A stretch of 64,000 nucleotides of DNA, taken from assembly GCA_946811695.1 (NCBI GenBank), contig OX328132.1:124379406-124443405 (forward strand). Direction: 5' to 3'. The translations under genes were made by a program, and so were the position numbers. Source of the DNA: Gonocerus acuteangulatus (Eukaryota; Arthropoda; Insecta; Hemiptera; Coreidae). Shown here in pieces: positions 1 through 12,901 of this stretch. Every line of letters starts with the position of its first letter. Position 1 is the first letter of the stretch. The notes beneath the pieces were generated by a model, which did not search any database, was not told the origin of the DNA, and was given only the letters and a program-made list of their open reading frames with translations.

Positions 1-605
1 GGCACTAAGTACTGAACTGTACGAGTAAGATAAAGAATTGTTATTGGGTTAAAAATATGCTCACAAGGTATTCTTTTTTTAAGTGCAATGAATTGGCCTC
101 TATACTATATGGATGTAATTTGTTGCTTTATTTCAGCAAATAATGGCTAACAAACAATTTGAACATTAAATATTTTATAAATGACATATACAAATTCATA
201 TCATCATCTAAAAAATTGTTTTGTAAAAATAAAAATTGTAAGTTCTTTCAGCAAAACAGGAGTTAACTTAAAGAGAAATTTAATTTATAAAAATAATCTA
301 ATAAAGAATAAATTCATATTTAAAAAGCTAATAATTCTAAATCCTATAAGTAAAACTTCTATAGAAAGGATAATTAAGTTAGAGAGTGTGAGCTTGGTTT
401 GAACAAGAGAAAATATCTAATAAGCTATGAAATATAGCGTAAGTTGTAAACAATTTTTCCTTTTTATGGTAAAACTTCAAAAAATGATTGGGAATGCGAG
501 GTATGTTAAAGGTACTTGATCAATATTTAAATAAATTCCCTTTAAAAAGATTGAGAATTAAAAAAAAAAACAAGATAATAATCCCTGATCTGAAAATTGT
601 GTCTC

Positions 606-647
<42 letters not shown>

Positions 648-2560
648 AATAAAAAAAAAAAAATCTGTAATATTTCAGGCTGTGGTCGAGAAATCATCCA
701 TAAAAAGAAGAAGAAAAAATCTCCTGATATTTTCATAAGTAAAGTTGAGTTTTGGCCTTCAAGGCTTCTACAGTCCAAAGGAACAGTCAATCAAGAAGTA
801 TTACAAAATTGAAATTTTAAAAATATTTCTTAATTGAGAGTTTAATTAGGAGTGACGAATGCTTTGTTGAAAGCCGATTTTCCTATTAAAAATGGGAAGA
901 GAAATTTTGGAATCATTTTTACCATTATAATACAAATTCATTCCCTCTCCTTGTCGACTTTTCCCAACCCTCACCCCCTTTCCACATGTGGTAGTCAGAG
1001 GTAGCACAACAACGAAATACTACTACACAACTGAATTACTGCAAGTCAGTACTTTTTGTTTCATAGACATTCATTTTATACATTTCTTCAAGCTCAAATA
1101 TGCTTTTTGATATTGCTACTAAAGAAGAAGCACAATTATTTATTGATTTCCAATGGGATAAACCAAAATTGGAAGTAATAACAGTCTAGGCATAAAAAAA
1201 TTAAGTTTAGGGACCATAAACAATCCATTTTTTTTTAAATATTTTTAATAACATAAGTCTATATTTTTATATTATACTGTTCAGTATAATATAAAAAAAA
1301 AATGTTTCAAGGAAAAAGGTAAATAACAAAAATTCATTTTTTGAAGAGCATTAGGTCCACAGGAGGGGAGATAGTCAAAACCTCTTGAAGCTTGCTCAAA
1401 TCAGGATTGCAAGCTCTCAAACAATCCATGTCTCTTTTTTTTTTGGAATTGTTTGCCTTCTCGCTCCCGAATAGCCCAGATGACTAGGAAAATAGCTGCT
1501 GTTTTAGGAGATTTATATCAAAGCTTGAATACTCCCTGTCAACACTCATTTACAATAAATGTCTTGGGGTCTGTATCGATTTTTTTTATGGTTCCTTGGC
1601 CAATGCTCCTCCATTCATTTATAGACTTAAAAAGGTTTGCTAGATACCAACTTGGAAACTAAGTAATATCAGATTCTTTTGGTAAATAAAACCAACAATT
1701 TATTTGGTAATGAAATTTATGCAATCTGTAATGTATTGTACTTCCATTTCAATCTGTAATGTATTGTACTTCCATTTCATCACAGAATGTGAATACTAAA
1801 TTAAACATCAGATCATTGCAATTAACAGGATTTATCTAGGAGGTTCTAAAGGTCAACAAGAACACGTAAATTTTCAATAAGTAATATATAATTACTTAGT
1901 TGCTAACACTTTAGATGCATAACATATGAAAAAAAAATTACTATTCCAATATTTTTTGAAATGCTGTATTAAACCCAGCTTAATGGACTTCAATTTTCTT
2001 CTGGTCAGATAATCTAGTGGTACAACCAACAAGCTAGAGGTAGATTCATATTAATCCCACTGAATAACTATAAAATGTTGCATTTTAGGTAATTTTTATG
2101 AGATTATTTTTATTAGTTAGCCATTCTTAAAAGGCTTGGCTGTAAATCGGCTAGGGGGCAAAGCCCCTGGCTTTGCAAATAATAAAACATTATTAAATTC
2201 TCTGATTTATTGGCTTTCACTACTGAAGGAAATTTTGGACATTTGTATACTTATTATAAATAAATGACTTTGTAGAATACAGATAAGGCAGTTCAAAGAG
2301 GAAATTAAAAATAATTCAAAGTAAAAAAAGGTACAGAGGTCAGAGAAATAATTATTATAGAATGTTCTATTGATCGGCATTTTTCTTTACGTTTCAAAGC
2401 TGTGTAGACTTATCTAATCTAACTCAATATAATATCAAAAACCTAAAATGTATGACAAACATAAGAGTAGCTAATATGAAATACAAGGGGTACTAAGAGG
2501 CATAAAAATGATACCACCCGCATTTATTTCCTAGTGAATTTGAATTGTTTTTCTTTTTCT
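1..2560. other. Repeat-poor AT-rich intron or flank, no gene
   Basis: No coding exon is visible on either strand. The stretch holds an A-rich run at about 611-660, a near-perfect AT palindrome at about 1264-1298 (16-bp arms around a 2-base centre) and a short direct duplication of about 28 bp near 1720-1780. Short open frames here are low-complexity and have no family resemblance. If the ELAV gene continues leftward, this is its intron; RRM3 was looked for and not found. Confidence 0.6.
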
Positions 2561-2606
2561 TTTTTTTTACAGTGCATTGACATCTATTGACTTCAGAGGC
2601 AGTCTA

Positions 2607-2609
<3 letters not shown>

Positions 2610-2656
<47 letters not shown>
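2610..2656. repeat. (TA)n microsatellite
   Basis: About 47 bases of uninterrupted AT alternation. Just left of it (about 2562-2605) is T-run sequence that resembles the 3' tail of SINE type 1 on the minus strand, but it is too decayed to call a copy. Confidence 0.95.
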
Positions 2657-2658
<2 letters not shown>

Positions 2659-2937
2659 CACTTGAACATCTTTGGTATATAGTAGGTGGGTATTTCAAAA
2701 ATTCTTTTAGGATTGCAATCTCAATAGCAATCTTCTTTGAAATATGCTAAAACCTTATCAATGAAGGGTAGATTTAAAAAAAATAGTCCAAGCCATAACC
2801 AATGCCAACCATGCAGGCAAAAAAAAAATCATTTTGTAACCAATAATGAATCTAAACCACTGCATATTACAAAATATGGCATACACTGTCATTTACTATC
2901 ATCAAATCTCTATTTATTTTTTATCCAACAAACTGAC

Positions 2938-3012
2938 TAACCAGACTGGGATTTGAACCCAGTTACTCCCATTCTATTAGTGGGCCTGGTACAATTAGGC
3001 CAACAGGCATAA
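2938..3012 (-). repeat. tRNA-like sequence, probable SINE head
   Basis: On the minus strand a T-arm is clear: a 5-bp stem CTGGG/CCCAG around TTCAAAT, which includes the pol III box B GGTTCAAATCC. An A-box-like stretch lies about 45 nt upstream. The outer acceptor stem does not pair well, so this looks like a decayed tRNA-derived repeat head rather than a functional tRNA gene. No poly(A) tail or target duplication was found. Confidence 0.5.
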
Positions 3013-6000
3013 GCTCCACTAGAGGACTCCATTTGCCATGTTCCGATAAGAAGCAACAAGGCCCTTGGTAAGGCACTCTTGTGTATAACTGGAGGTACTG
3101 TGATCGTATCATAGCCTGATGAGTTAATTCTTCTAAATAATAATTAACTTAGCAAACTTCATTTCAGAGCTATGTATAGCTGAAATACATTTTTTCAATG
3201 TAACATGCTCTAAGAAAGAAGACATCGTCCTGTAGGGTTCAGAATTGTCTTAGCCAGGATAGAAACCATTTGATTTTGCAGACAGACTTACAAACCATGT
3301 GCATGACCTGAGCTTGGGCCAATATGACCCACTCATTTGATTATTCATTAGAATATGAATTCATAAATTACATCGCATAAACTGAATTTGATGGACTAGG
3401 GTTCAAACAATGTAACGAGTAAGCTGATTAGATCAGGAGGCCTAACCCAGGAAATTCAATTTCTAATAAACAAGTTAAACTAAGTAATTATTATTTTGAG
3501 TTTAACATAATATAGGAGTGCTAAGGTCATTGAAGTCGATGCACCAAGAAAAATAATCACAATTAATTTATATATTCATGGTAGTATCCTACTCTCCAGG
3601 TCATAATTATTAACAGAGATCTCTACTATATATAAGATATAGCTTTTAGACTATACTGAATAGAGTGAATTTGCCAGAGTGGAATTCAAGGATGGGCAAA
3701 AGATTGGTAACACTTGTAAGAAATATCACAAGTTCTTTGTTACAGTCCCAGCCTGGCAAATTTACTTTTCTAAAAAACTATACATTACTAATAAAGATAA
3801 AAGTGGATGCTTTAAAATGGAGATTAGTTTATTTCCTAAATTATATTAAGATTTGATAATGAAAACTGAAACATCAAAAACTGTCAAGAATGTTAAACTA
3901 TTACTACGAAATATTACTTTATTGGTCTCGTCGACCGAGTTAAAACCACAAATATATTGACAATTAGATTCACCTATGCAAAGAAGAGAATTAAACATAC
4001 ACACATGTATGCACACACACATTTTTAAAGTAGATAATTTTGGGAAAAGTATTATCAAAAGAATGAAAAAAATAAAATGGAGCAACTCAAAATTGTACAA
4101 AATGCTATTTTAACCCGCCCCCCCCCCAACGAATTTCTTGTGTGAGAACAATAAAACTTACCATTGCAAGAATAATAAATAATTTATTACATAAATGGTA
4201 ACGCCTTAGAAATTGATTCCCAAAAGCAGAAGAATCTTGTGAATCATTCCAACTATAGTTTACCTACTAATTTCAAAGAATTGCCTTTTAAGAGTATCAT
4301 TCATATGCTAAGTAATAGCAATTGGTCATTTAAATCTCTTAACGTGATCTATTTTTCCACATTTTGTTTTTTTTATTTGATAAAAAATAACAAAATATTG
4401 AAAGTGATAAGTTGTTCTTTTATTATTGCTTACAGTCTCAATGCTGTTAACTTTATAAATAAACATTTTATTTTCAAATAATGAATGAGATGCCTACAAA
4501 TTAATAAATAAAAATAAAGCTATTAAAATATATAGTTGCAAAAATTAGTTGCAAATTTTTATTTATCTTGCTAATATCAATAAATTTTGAGCTTCATGAA
4601 ATTTAACCTTATATTATATATAACTTCAAATAGTTATTCAAGATATCAAAGTACATATTTCTGGTATTTTTTGGGTATATGAAATCAATGATCTTATAAC
4701 TAATATAAAGTAATCAAAATGAGAGGAACACCTCTTCCATTCACACAAATATAATAGACACACACACAAATATATCACGGTTCACAAGAATATGTTAATC
4801 TTGCCAAACACAAAGAAAAATATTGTAAAATAGAATAGGAAACCATGTTTAAAAATAACGTATGTCTAAAGGGCCATGCAAAACAAAATTAATTAGTTAC
4901 CCTACATTCAGGAAAAAATTATTAAACATTAAATAAGGCTTTCTTGGGCTACAGACCCCAATCTGAGGCTTGTTCAGTCTGAAAAACATTTATCGAGGCA
5001 CTGAGATTATCAAGCAGAGAAAGGTTGGGTAAGAGGCAGAATATACTTCTTGTCAGTTCTTTGAAGGAAAATGTAGAATACTACCTCCAACTGACAAGAA
5101 GGATAGCGGTTTTTCTTACAGGAGATTTCTCACTGAGAAAATATTTGGGCCAAACTATGGGCCTAATAAAGGACGCTACTAGTCAAGAGGTATTTTAAAG
5201 AACAGGAAATATCACAGTACATTGTGAGGACGAGGTTTTAGGCTACAGTAGGCTGATACACTTTGGAAGGGCTATTATAATGCTTCAGAAAATAGCTGTA
5301 TAGCACAAGGAGCTCAAGCTTTATGTGAAGAGCTGCAACATAGAAAGAGACCAAAACTAAAAACTCTTCACAATATATCCAAGATGGTCGCAGTTATCAA
5401 GGGCTAAAAGAAGCTCAAAACAATATCTTAGTATTTTAATCAAGGCACTGAGGACGAGAACTTGGCACAAAAGACATTTACACTGACAACATATAAAGAA
5501 GAGGTTGGCAAATCTTATGTTGTAAAACTTAATTATTCTCTATATTTTCAATGTAATAGAATGATGAAAATTATTGAATACTTTCGAAAATTATTCTTAT
5601 TATTATTTATTGTTGATGCTCTGCATCTAAGGCGAATAGCATAAACAAATATTCTTATTAATGGTGTTTGAATAAGTGTTTGTTGTTATGGGTTACAAAG
5701 ACTCATTTGAGTTGACAACAGAGGTCAGTTCATTCAATTTGAATAAAAAACTCAAGGAATTCATAAAAAGAGAATGAGAAATTGGGTTAAAAGATTATGA
5801 AACCTTTTAAATTTGCTTTGTGTTGGGTTGTCAGAAAATGAATGCAGGTTTTTGGTTTTAAAATATAACAAAATAAATTATCTAAAAACATTTTTTAAGA
5901 ATCAAAATTATTATACTACTATTATTCTCAATACATTTTTTCCAACAAGTTAATATCTTTTCTATATCCTGTGAGTAGAATTTTGAGACTTTGTTATTAA

Positions 6001-6383
6001 CATATTTTAAAAACGCCTTTTCTGTCAAACTTTGAGTATAACATTTTTTATCTCATAAAAAGTAAGTGACCCAGGTGCCTAAGAAAATGGTAGTCAATTG
6101 GGGAGATTTGTGGATAGTGGGGTGGATGAGGTAGAGTCTAATGACCAAGGTCAAGCAATTTTGTGAGGTCATATATGAGATATAGGGCCAAGCATTGTGG
6201 TGTAAGAGAATTGGCCTTTCCAATTGACAAAAGATGGCTTCATTAATGCCACTTAGTGGTGTATCAATCAATTTGAGAGAAATACAGTATGGCATTGATT
6301 GTTTTGCCAGGTTTCAAGAGGTTGTAGTTAATCAGCCCACTAAACAATAACCATTACCTTCTTTTGATGAGTTGAAGGCTTTG
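3013..6383. other. Intronic or flanking sequence without recognised genes
   Basis: AT-rich sequence with CA and TA microsatellite bits (about 4005-4025, 4745-4770). Between about 4930 and 5460 base composition is more even and short frames hint at an old, unrecognisable repeat. No splice-bounded RNA-binding exon or RNA gene was found. Confidence 0.5.
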
Positions 6384-6583
6384 NNNNNNNNNNNNNNNNN
6401 NNNNNNNNNNNNNNNNNNNNNNNNNNNNNNNNNNNNNNNNNNNNNNNNNNNNNNNNNNNNNNNNNNNNNNNNNNNNNNNNNNNNNNNNNNNNNNNNNNNN
6501 NNNNNNNNNNNNNNNNNNNNNNNNNNNNNNNNNNNNNNNNNNNNNNNNNNNNNNNNNNNNNNNNNNNNNNNNNNNNNNNNNNN
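6384..6583. other. Assembly gap of exactly 200 N
   Basis: A run of 200 N. The round length suggests a scaffold join with unknown true size. Open frames crossing it are artefacts. An ELAV exon could be hidden here, because the gap lies just downstream of exon D in gene orientation. Confidence 1.
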
Positions 6584-6973
6584 GTTTGTACTATCATAGA
6601 TTAGGGACTTGAAAAATGAGATTGTACCCTTACTTGTAAAAACACTCATGTAATTGATGTTTAATTCAAAATAATAAAAAAAGTATGCATTTATTTAAAA
6701 AGGGAAAAGTAAAATTAGTATTATTATTTTATTAATTTTTTTCTTAGTTTGAATATATTTTCTTTATTTTGTTCATTTTCAATTTTTTACTTTACTACTG
6801 CTACATTGTTTTTCCAAGTGAGAGATTGCTGGACTATCACGAAAAACTTTCTCAAAAAATTGTTTTTCATTTATAAGCTAATAATGAAATAAGTTCAGAA
6901 TGGTGCACTAATTATGGTAGAGGTTCTTTGGGTGAGAGATTATGCTAAAAGGCCTGGCCGGAAGGGACCGTAC

Positions 6974-7257
<284 letters not shown>

Positions 7258-7602
7258 TTAATTATTCTAAAATTTTAAAAGACATTTCAAATGAAATTTT
7301 ATATATTTTTATATAAAACTGTTTCCACATTGAGGCTCACAAAAAAAAATTATAATAAAAAAATAGAAATAGACCAATCACAAACATAAATCAAAGAATG
7401 TGAAATATGTTATTTTGACAAGTAATCAGAATATATAAGATACAATAACATAGAAAATAGAAAAGTGTCGTGAATTTTGTGACAGTTAAAAATAATAAAT
7501 TGAATAAAAAAATACTCGACAAAGTGAATTTTCAGTGAGAAAATACCATATCTTAAGATCTTCTTAGAAATATTTAAAATAAAAAGACATTTTTAGAAGA
7601 AA

Positions 7603-7910
7603 CTAGCTGAATACCCATGCTTCATCATGGCAGATAAGTAGTTATTTTATTGCGTTAAATAATGTATCATAAAAATTAACGCTACTGCATAACTTTGTGC
7701 AGTTTATTATAGCCATCATCATACTATAAGTTATTCATAAATTGATGAGTAATCAAAGTATAATGTTTATTGACTTTGGGGCGCTCCAAACCAGTGTCAA
7801 GAACCAGATAACGTAGAGATAACCCGTTATCCATAGATTAGCAGTAACAGCAGTTTAACCAGTACAGGTTAAAATTCGTTGTCAATAATAAATGTATGTT
7901 AAAATTTAAA
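7603..7910 (-). mobile_element. Helitron 3' end (minus), non-autonomous
   Basis: Read on the minus strand, the element ends in a hairpin with a CCATG/CATGG stem and 6-nt loop (7615-7630), a short spacer and CTAG (7603-7606), followed by host T. This is the Helitron 3' signature (hairpin, CTRR, T). The 5' TC end was not found, so the right boundary is only approximate. Sequence near 7800-7910 resembles 30400-30480, which suggests another shared repeat there. Confidence 0.65.
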
Positions 7911-8040
7911 AATTGATGTTTCCAAGATGTCATTTGGAAACACCCATTATATTTGCGAGCATTACCAAGAAGTGCTCTGACTGGGGATGCTGATGGGTGA
8001 TGAGGCTGCGCAAGGGTTCAGGATATTAATACCTCAGATG

Positions 8041-9144
8041 GACCATCAACTGCTCAAGATAACTAAAGTCTATTAATGGCACTATAAAATAGACAAAATT
8101 TCCTTCAAGAAAACAGTGATTTAATTCAGTAAACCCATTGATAAAAGATACTTTCTGGACAACCAATAACGCACTTCTGTTTTTCTCGACTAATAAGTGG
8201 GTTTTTGGAATTTTTTCCTCAGCCCCCTAATGGACTACACATTTACTACTTGAAGGAAAACTTCTACATTTAGTAAGCATTAAATCTATGCAAATGAAGT
8301 GGAAGTTTATTGAGGGATAGGTTGGACTATTGACTCCCTTTTGTCAAAAAATGTGGAATGTATTTTTGTTACTTTCAAATACCTTGTGTAAAGAAATTAT
8401 GGATTTAATTATTTAATATTTACTAGCCAAACTGTGGGAATCCATTGTCCAATCTGGAGGCAATAATAAGTATCTGAAAGAAACTGTTGGAATTTTTTTT
8501 CATTTGAGAGATGTCACATTTTGTGTTTTACAAATGTTTATTTTATTTTTAGTTTGGCCAATTAATATTAAATATTTTATAATTTCTTTACACAAGGTAT
8601 TTGAAAATAACAAAACTAAATGGGGTCTCCCGTGGTTTAGTGCGCTAGATTCATAAGCGGGAGATGGTGGGTTCGATCCCCATCGGCGACAGGAATTTTC
8701 TCATCACAGGGCTCGCTGAGAAAATTTCTGGCTGCACCCTGGATGTCGGCGCTAATGACCAAGATTTGTCGATGCGCCATGAAAAAAAAAAAAAAAAAAA
8801 AAAAAAACTACATTCCACATTTTTTGACAAAAGGGAGTCAATTGTTCAACCTATCCCTCAATAAACTTCCATTTCATTTGTATAGATTTAATGCTTACTA
8901 AATGTAGAAGTTTTCCTGAAAGTAGTGAATCTGTAGTCCGTTAGGGAGCTTAGAAAAAAAAAAAAATCACGAAAAACCATTGATTCATCGAGAAAATCAG
9001 AAGTGTGTTATTGGACATCAAGAAAGTTTCTTTTATCAATGGGTGTACTGAATTAAATGACTGTTTTCTTGAAGAAAATTTTGTCTATAGTATGGTGTCG
9101 TAATTAGAATTTAATTATCTTGAGCAGTTTTTGATCAATCCTTT
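8041..9144. repeat. Foldback element with about 420-bp inverted arms
   Basis: Sequence from about 8041 to 8460 is repeated in reverse complement from about 8520 to 9144, once the SINE in the right arm is removed. Examples: ACTGCTCAAGATAA near 8050 matches the reverse complement near 9125, and the ATTGAGGGATAGGTTG block near 8312 pairs with that near 8845. The loop is only about 60 bp. No coding potential was found, so this is a foldback or MITE-like DNA element. Confidence 0.85.
8622..8807 (+). mobile_element. SINE type 1 (tRNA-derived)
   Basis: The tRNA-like head begins ggggtctcccgtggt and has a box B (GGTTCGATCCC), followed by a tRNA-unrelated body ending gatgcgcc and a 27-nt A tail. It sits inside the right arm of the foldback element. 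AAAACTA occurs on both sides, consistent with a target-site duplication. Confidence 0.9.
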
Positions 9145-9310
9145 CTTATTCAATAAAAAATATGTCTACGTTAAACAAAAAAAAAAAAAAAAATTGGACA
9201 ACTGCTTTTCCCTTCGTAATCGGACTATACTTCAAATGAACTTTTTTGTTGGAAATGGTGTCTAGAATCACCTCCTATAGTTTGGCTACTTAGACCTAGA
9301 TCACCCTGTG

Positions 9311-9314
9311 TATG

Positions 9315-9384
<70 letters not shown>

Positions 9385-9390
9385 TATACA
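9311..9390. repeat. (TA)n/(CA)n microsatellite
   Basis: A long AT alternation followed by CACACA. The tyrosine/isoleucine-repeat frame crossing it is low-complexity and not a gene. Confidence 0.95.
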
Positions 9391-9706
9391 GACACAACCC
9401 CAAGGTCTTATTGTCCTGTGTGTTTTCTCTGGATAGTTCCAGGCACCTGTATAATCTCACACTAATCTTCACTCAACCCCTAACCATGTCTCCATTCAAA
9501 CGTAATATTTTAAATTGTTTAACCTGCCAAATTCAAAATTATTCCTAAGCAACAGGTGCTCCAGAATAAAAATACAATTTTTTCATTTAATTTAATTTCA
9601 AATGTAAGATTTAATGCTAAATTTTTTTCAAGGCCATCGGTCCTGAATGTTGACACTACATCAAAGAGTCCGGGTTACAGGAACTCATCTAAGCCCCTTT
9701 CCATAA

Positions 9707-9883
9707 TTTTTTTTTTTCTTACGGTGCATCGACAACTGGGCCATTAGCGCTGATATCCAAGAGACAGTGAGGAATTTTCTCAACGAGCCGTTAGATGTGA
9801 AAATCCTGCCACCTGGGGAACCGAACCCACCATCTCCCGCATGTGAAACTAAGGCGCTAGGCACTAGACCACAGGGAGACCCC
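9707..9883 (-). mobile_element. SINE type 1, minus strand
   Basis: The reverse complement of the type 1 SINE. The T run at 9707-9718 is its A tail, and the head ends at the gggagacccc block near 9883. CCATA on both sides may be the target duplication. The body has diverged more than other copies, so this is an older insertion. Confidence 0.88.
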
Positions 9884-10254
9884 AACCATACTGTTGGTAT
9901 CCTTAGTGTAATTTTAAAAGCTCGGAATATAGTTTATATTTTGTGAAAAATTAAAATACCACTTCAATGAAATCTTGAAGAAAAATTAAATTTTAGGCAC
10001 CACAGTGCACAGGAAACTGAGAGTAGCGGAAATTACTTACTCTGCCCCCTTGACTTCCACTTGGAAAGCTCTATTACAAACGACAAAAAATTGATTCTCA
10101 TTTTATGTATTTTTTTTTTTTACTGAGAAATTCATTTTAATGCTAAAAGAAATTAAAAAAACAACAAACAATAAAAAACTGAGGAAAACAAGGACACAAA
10201 AAACAGTAGTTTTATCCATTTTTGTGGTAAATTGTTACAGATATCATCTTATAC

Positions 10255-10466
10255 ATGGTTTTATCATTTTTATACATTTGAAAACCCATTAAAAGTGTAC
10301 CTGCAAGCCTATTAATGCAATAATGTAAGCGCTGTTAATTATTTTGCGCAAAGTTTGCCAAAAAATAGTGTTTCGGTGGATGGATTCTAAAGGTTAACAA
10401 ACTTGAACTTTGTTTTAGCACATTTCATCAAAATAAGGACACTTTAAAGCCGGCTCAGAGCAAACA

Positions 10467-10521
<55 letters not shown>
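10255..10521 (-). mobile_element. HINE-A fragment (minus) with (TA)n core
   Basis: Matches the part of HINE-A just after its (TA)n core, including the block GGTTAACAAACTTGA and the downstream GTAAGC/GCGC region. The (TA)n tract at about 10469-10521 is the core. Neither the subterminal repeat nor the 3' stem-loop is present, so it is truncated at both ends. Confidence 0.75.
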
Positions 10522-10524
<3 letters not shown>

Positions 10525-12163
10525 GAGACAATTTAAGTAATGCGCAACAATAAAAAAAAATTGTTTATGGTGAAAGCAATTTTGACTAATACGTTTTCTT
10601 CTATATATCTAATTTTGTTTGATTTTAGTAAACCGAGTCAAAGAACTTTATTCTTCAGCTTTGAATTATATTGAGTGTTATTTTTTTTTTTGTGAAGGTT
10701 ATTGTTGTTTACATAGAAATTAACTGTCACATGGATATTACTGTTTGCAATGAGTTAACTGAATAAAAATTATTGTTTTTTGGTTTCTATATATCTGAAT
10801 CTTGTAGCATTTGTGCCTTTGATCCTCTAATTTTGTAAAAATGCATTTCATCAGTTTTTGTAAAAAAATGAACTATTTTTAATAATGAAAATGTAAGAAT
10901 TCCATAAAATTGAAAAAAGAAAAAAAAAATAGCAATTTAGCTATTTATTCTTTTAACATATATTTATTTTTTAATCTCAAAACGAAATTGAATAAATATA
11001 TTTGTCGCAGGCAACGAAAATTATAATTATTTAACTAAAAATTTTCCATCCTCTTTTTTGATGCAGGGCTTTGGACCGCCATCGGCAGAGTTAAAAACTT
11101 TTGTGTATTTTTTTTTACTTTTCTTTTTTAACTTTAAAATTTAATGCATCATAAAAATGGGTTTCATTATGGTAAATACCGATGCACTACATATCGAAAA
11201 AAACAATTAAAATGGAGTCAACTTTTGCACACAACAAAATAAAATAATATTGCACAAACAAGTACCTATAACGGAATAATGAAAATACCTTCCTTGTCAG
11301 GCAAGTTTGAAAAAGAGACAAGTTAGAACAATAGCAGGTATAGAGAGTTTACATAACTTGTGAAACACTATCTCAGGCCTGTTTATTGAAAACAGTTTGG
11401 CCAAAATACATAAAAGTGGTTAGTGGTCCTTAATACATTTTCTACATCTAACTATTGCTACATAGTGCTTGAGTGAAACAGAGTTTTATCTGTTGGAATC
11501 CAGAACGTACAGTAGAAGAGAAGTTAATTGTGGAGAATGGGTCTCTTAGGACAAGTAACCTTGTCTGGAGGATGTAGGATATGGGTACCCGCAGACAAAT
11601 TATCTTATCTGGAGTCCCTAAAGGGTTAAATGAAAGTTGGAGCAATCAAACACAGAGGGGATATCAATACACCAAATCCCACCACTAAGATTTGTACCAT
11701 AAAAATTAAAGTTTATTAACACAACATCTAAACTCATGTGGAATTAACGTTTAAACAGGTGTCTTGAAATATATCTGTGTAACTTTTAACATTATCAAGA
11801 ATATGGATATATAATAAATATAGGAAAGTGGTGGCTTTACACTGTAGTTCCCTGATTGATAGTAAGGCAATTTTGAGTCTTAAGGGTGTAAAATTGACAG
11901 TAATCGTTTTAAGATGAGGATGGCAACAGACAGGGCCTTATATAAAGTGTAGTAATTAAGTTATTGATGTTTCATAACAAATACATAATACAAACTGCAA
12001 ATAATGACCTCAGAGAACTAGTGAACACTATTTTACAAGAAAATAATAACATTCAAAACAATGGAAGAAGTGTGGCTATGTCAGGGGGAGTGTTTTCCAT
12101 TTTCAAGAAGTCAAGAAACATTTGTTTCTAAAAAATACTTAGAACATGGAAAGTATAAGTAAA
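10522..12163. other. Intronic AT-rich sequence without recognised features
   Basis: Lies in the ELAV intron between exon D and the microexon. No exon with good splice sites and coding similarity, no RNA gene and no element boundary could be identified, apart from homopolymer runs. Confidence 0.5.
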
Positions 12164-12584
12164 TCTATGTATATAAAAATTAGGTTTCTGTCTATATGTC
12201 TGTTCCTTATACAATTCTAAACCGTTTGACCAATTTTTACCAAACATGGCACACAGGTATTTCTCGATCTGGGAGTGCCATAGGCTAGGTCAAAAATGTC
12301 CATCAGATGTCTGTCTGTATGTTTGTTCCTTATAAACTTACACACCATTTGACCGATTTCGACTAAACTTGCCACACAAGTAGGTTTTGATCCGGGGAGC
12401 GTTATAGGCTAGGTTAAAATCGTCTAGGACTCACGGTTCGGAGGTCACAGGTTCGACACTGTGTACCCGAACAGTTACAGATTTGCGTGATTAAATTTTA
12501 ATACAACTTATTTGGTTTCTAATTTATTTTTGCATTTCTAAATGCAGAAAGTAGGTGTAGCATGGCACACCGGGTAACAGCTAG
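12164..12584 (+). mobile_element. Complete non-autonomous Helitron, 421 bp
   Basis: Begins 5'-TCTATGTATATAAAAATTAG directly after host A (12163). It ends with a hairpin (GGTGT/ACACC arms), a spacer GGGTAACAG and CTAG (12581-12584), followed by host T. TC at the 5' end, hairpin plus CTAG at the 3' end and an A/T insertion point without target duplication are the established Helitron hallmarks. The interior has two tandem copies of a 'tgtctgt...ccatttgacc' block and no coding sequence, so movement would need a protein from elsewhere. Confidence 0.82.
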
Positions 12585-12690
12585 TAAACAAATAAAAATT
12601 CCCTGAGATATTCCCAGAAAGAATTGGCCCCTGACAAAATTCAAATATCACTCCTTCCAATATCACTTACAGGAAAATTTCAATATTCTT

Positions 12691-12848
12691 TTAGCGCAGT
12701 TCCTCCCTCCCCCATAGGGAGGAACCCCGCTTATAAGGTTGATACAATGAAACAATCCGGAAGTGCCGACAAGAAAATTTCGCGTTTCAGAACCCCTAGA
12801 GACCGAAAATAACGGTGGTTCAAATTTGTATATATATATATATGTATA

Positions 12849-12901
<53 letters not shown>

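Noticed and set aside
6332..6649. Frames made of X residues
   Set aside because: They span the 200-N assembly gap.
8622..8695. Functional tRNA genes at the type 1 and type 2 SINE heads
   Set aside because: Box A and box B are present, but acceptor stems do not pair and every copy continues into the same tRNA-unrelated body and tail with target duplications.
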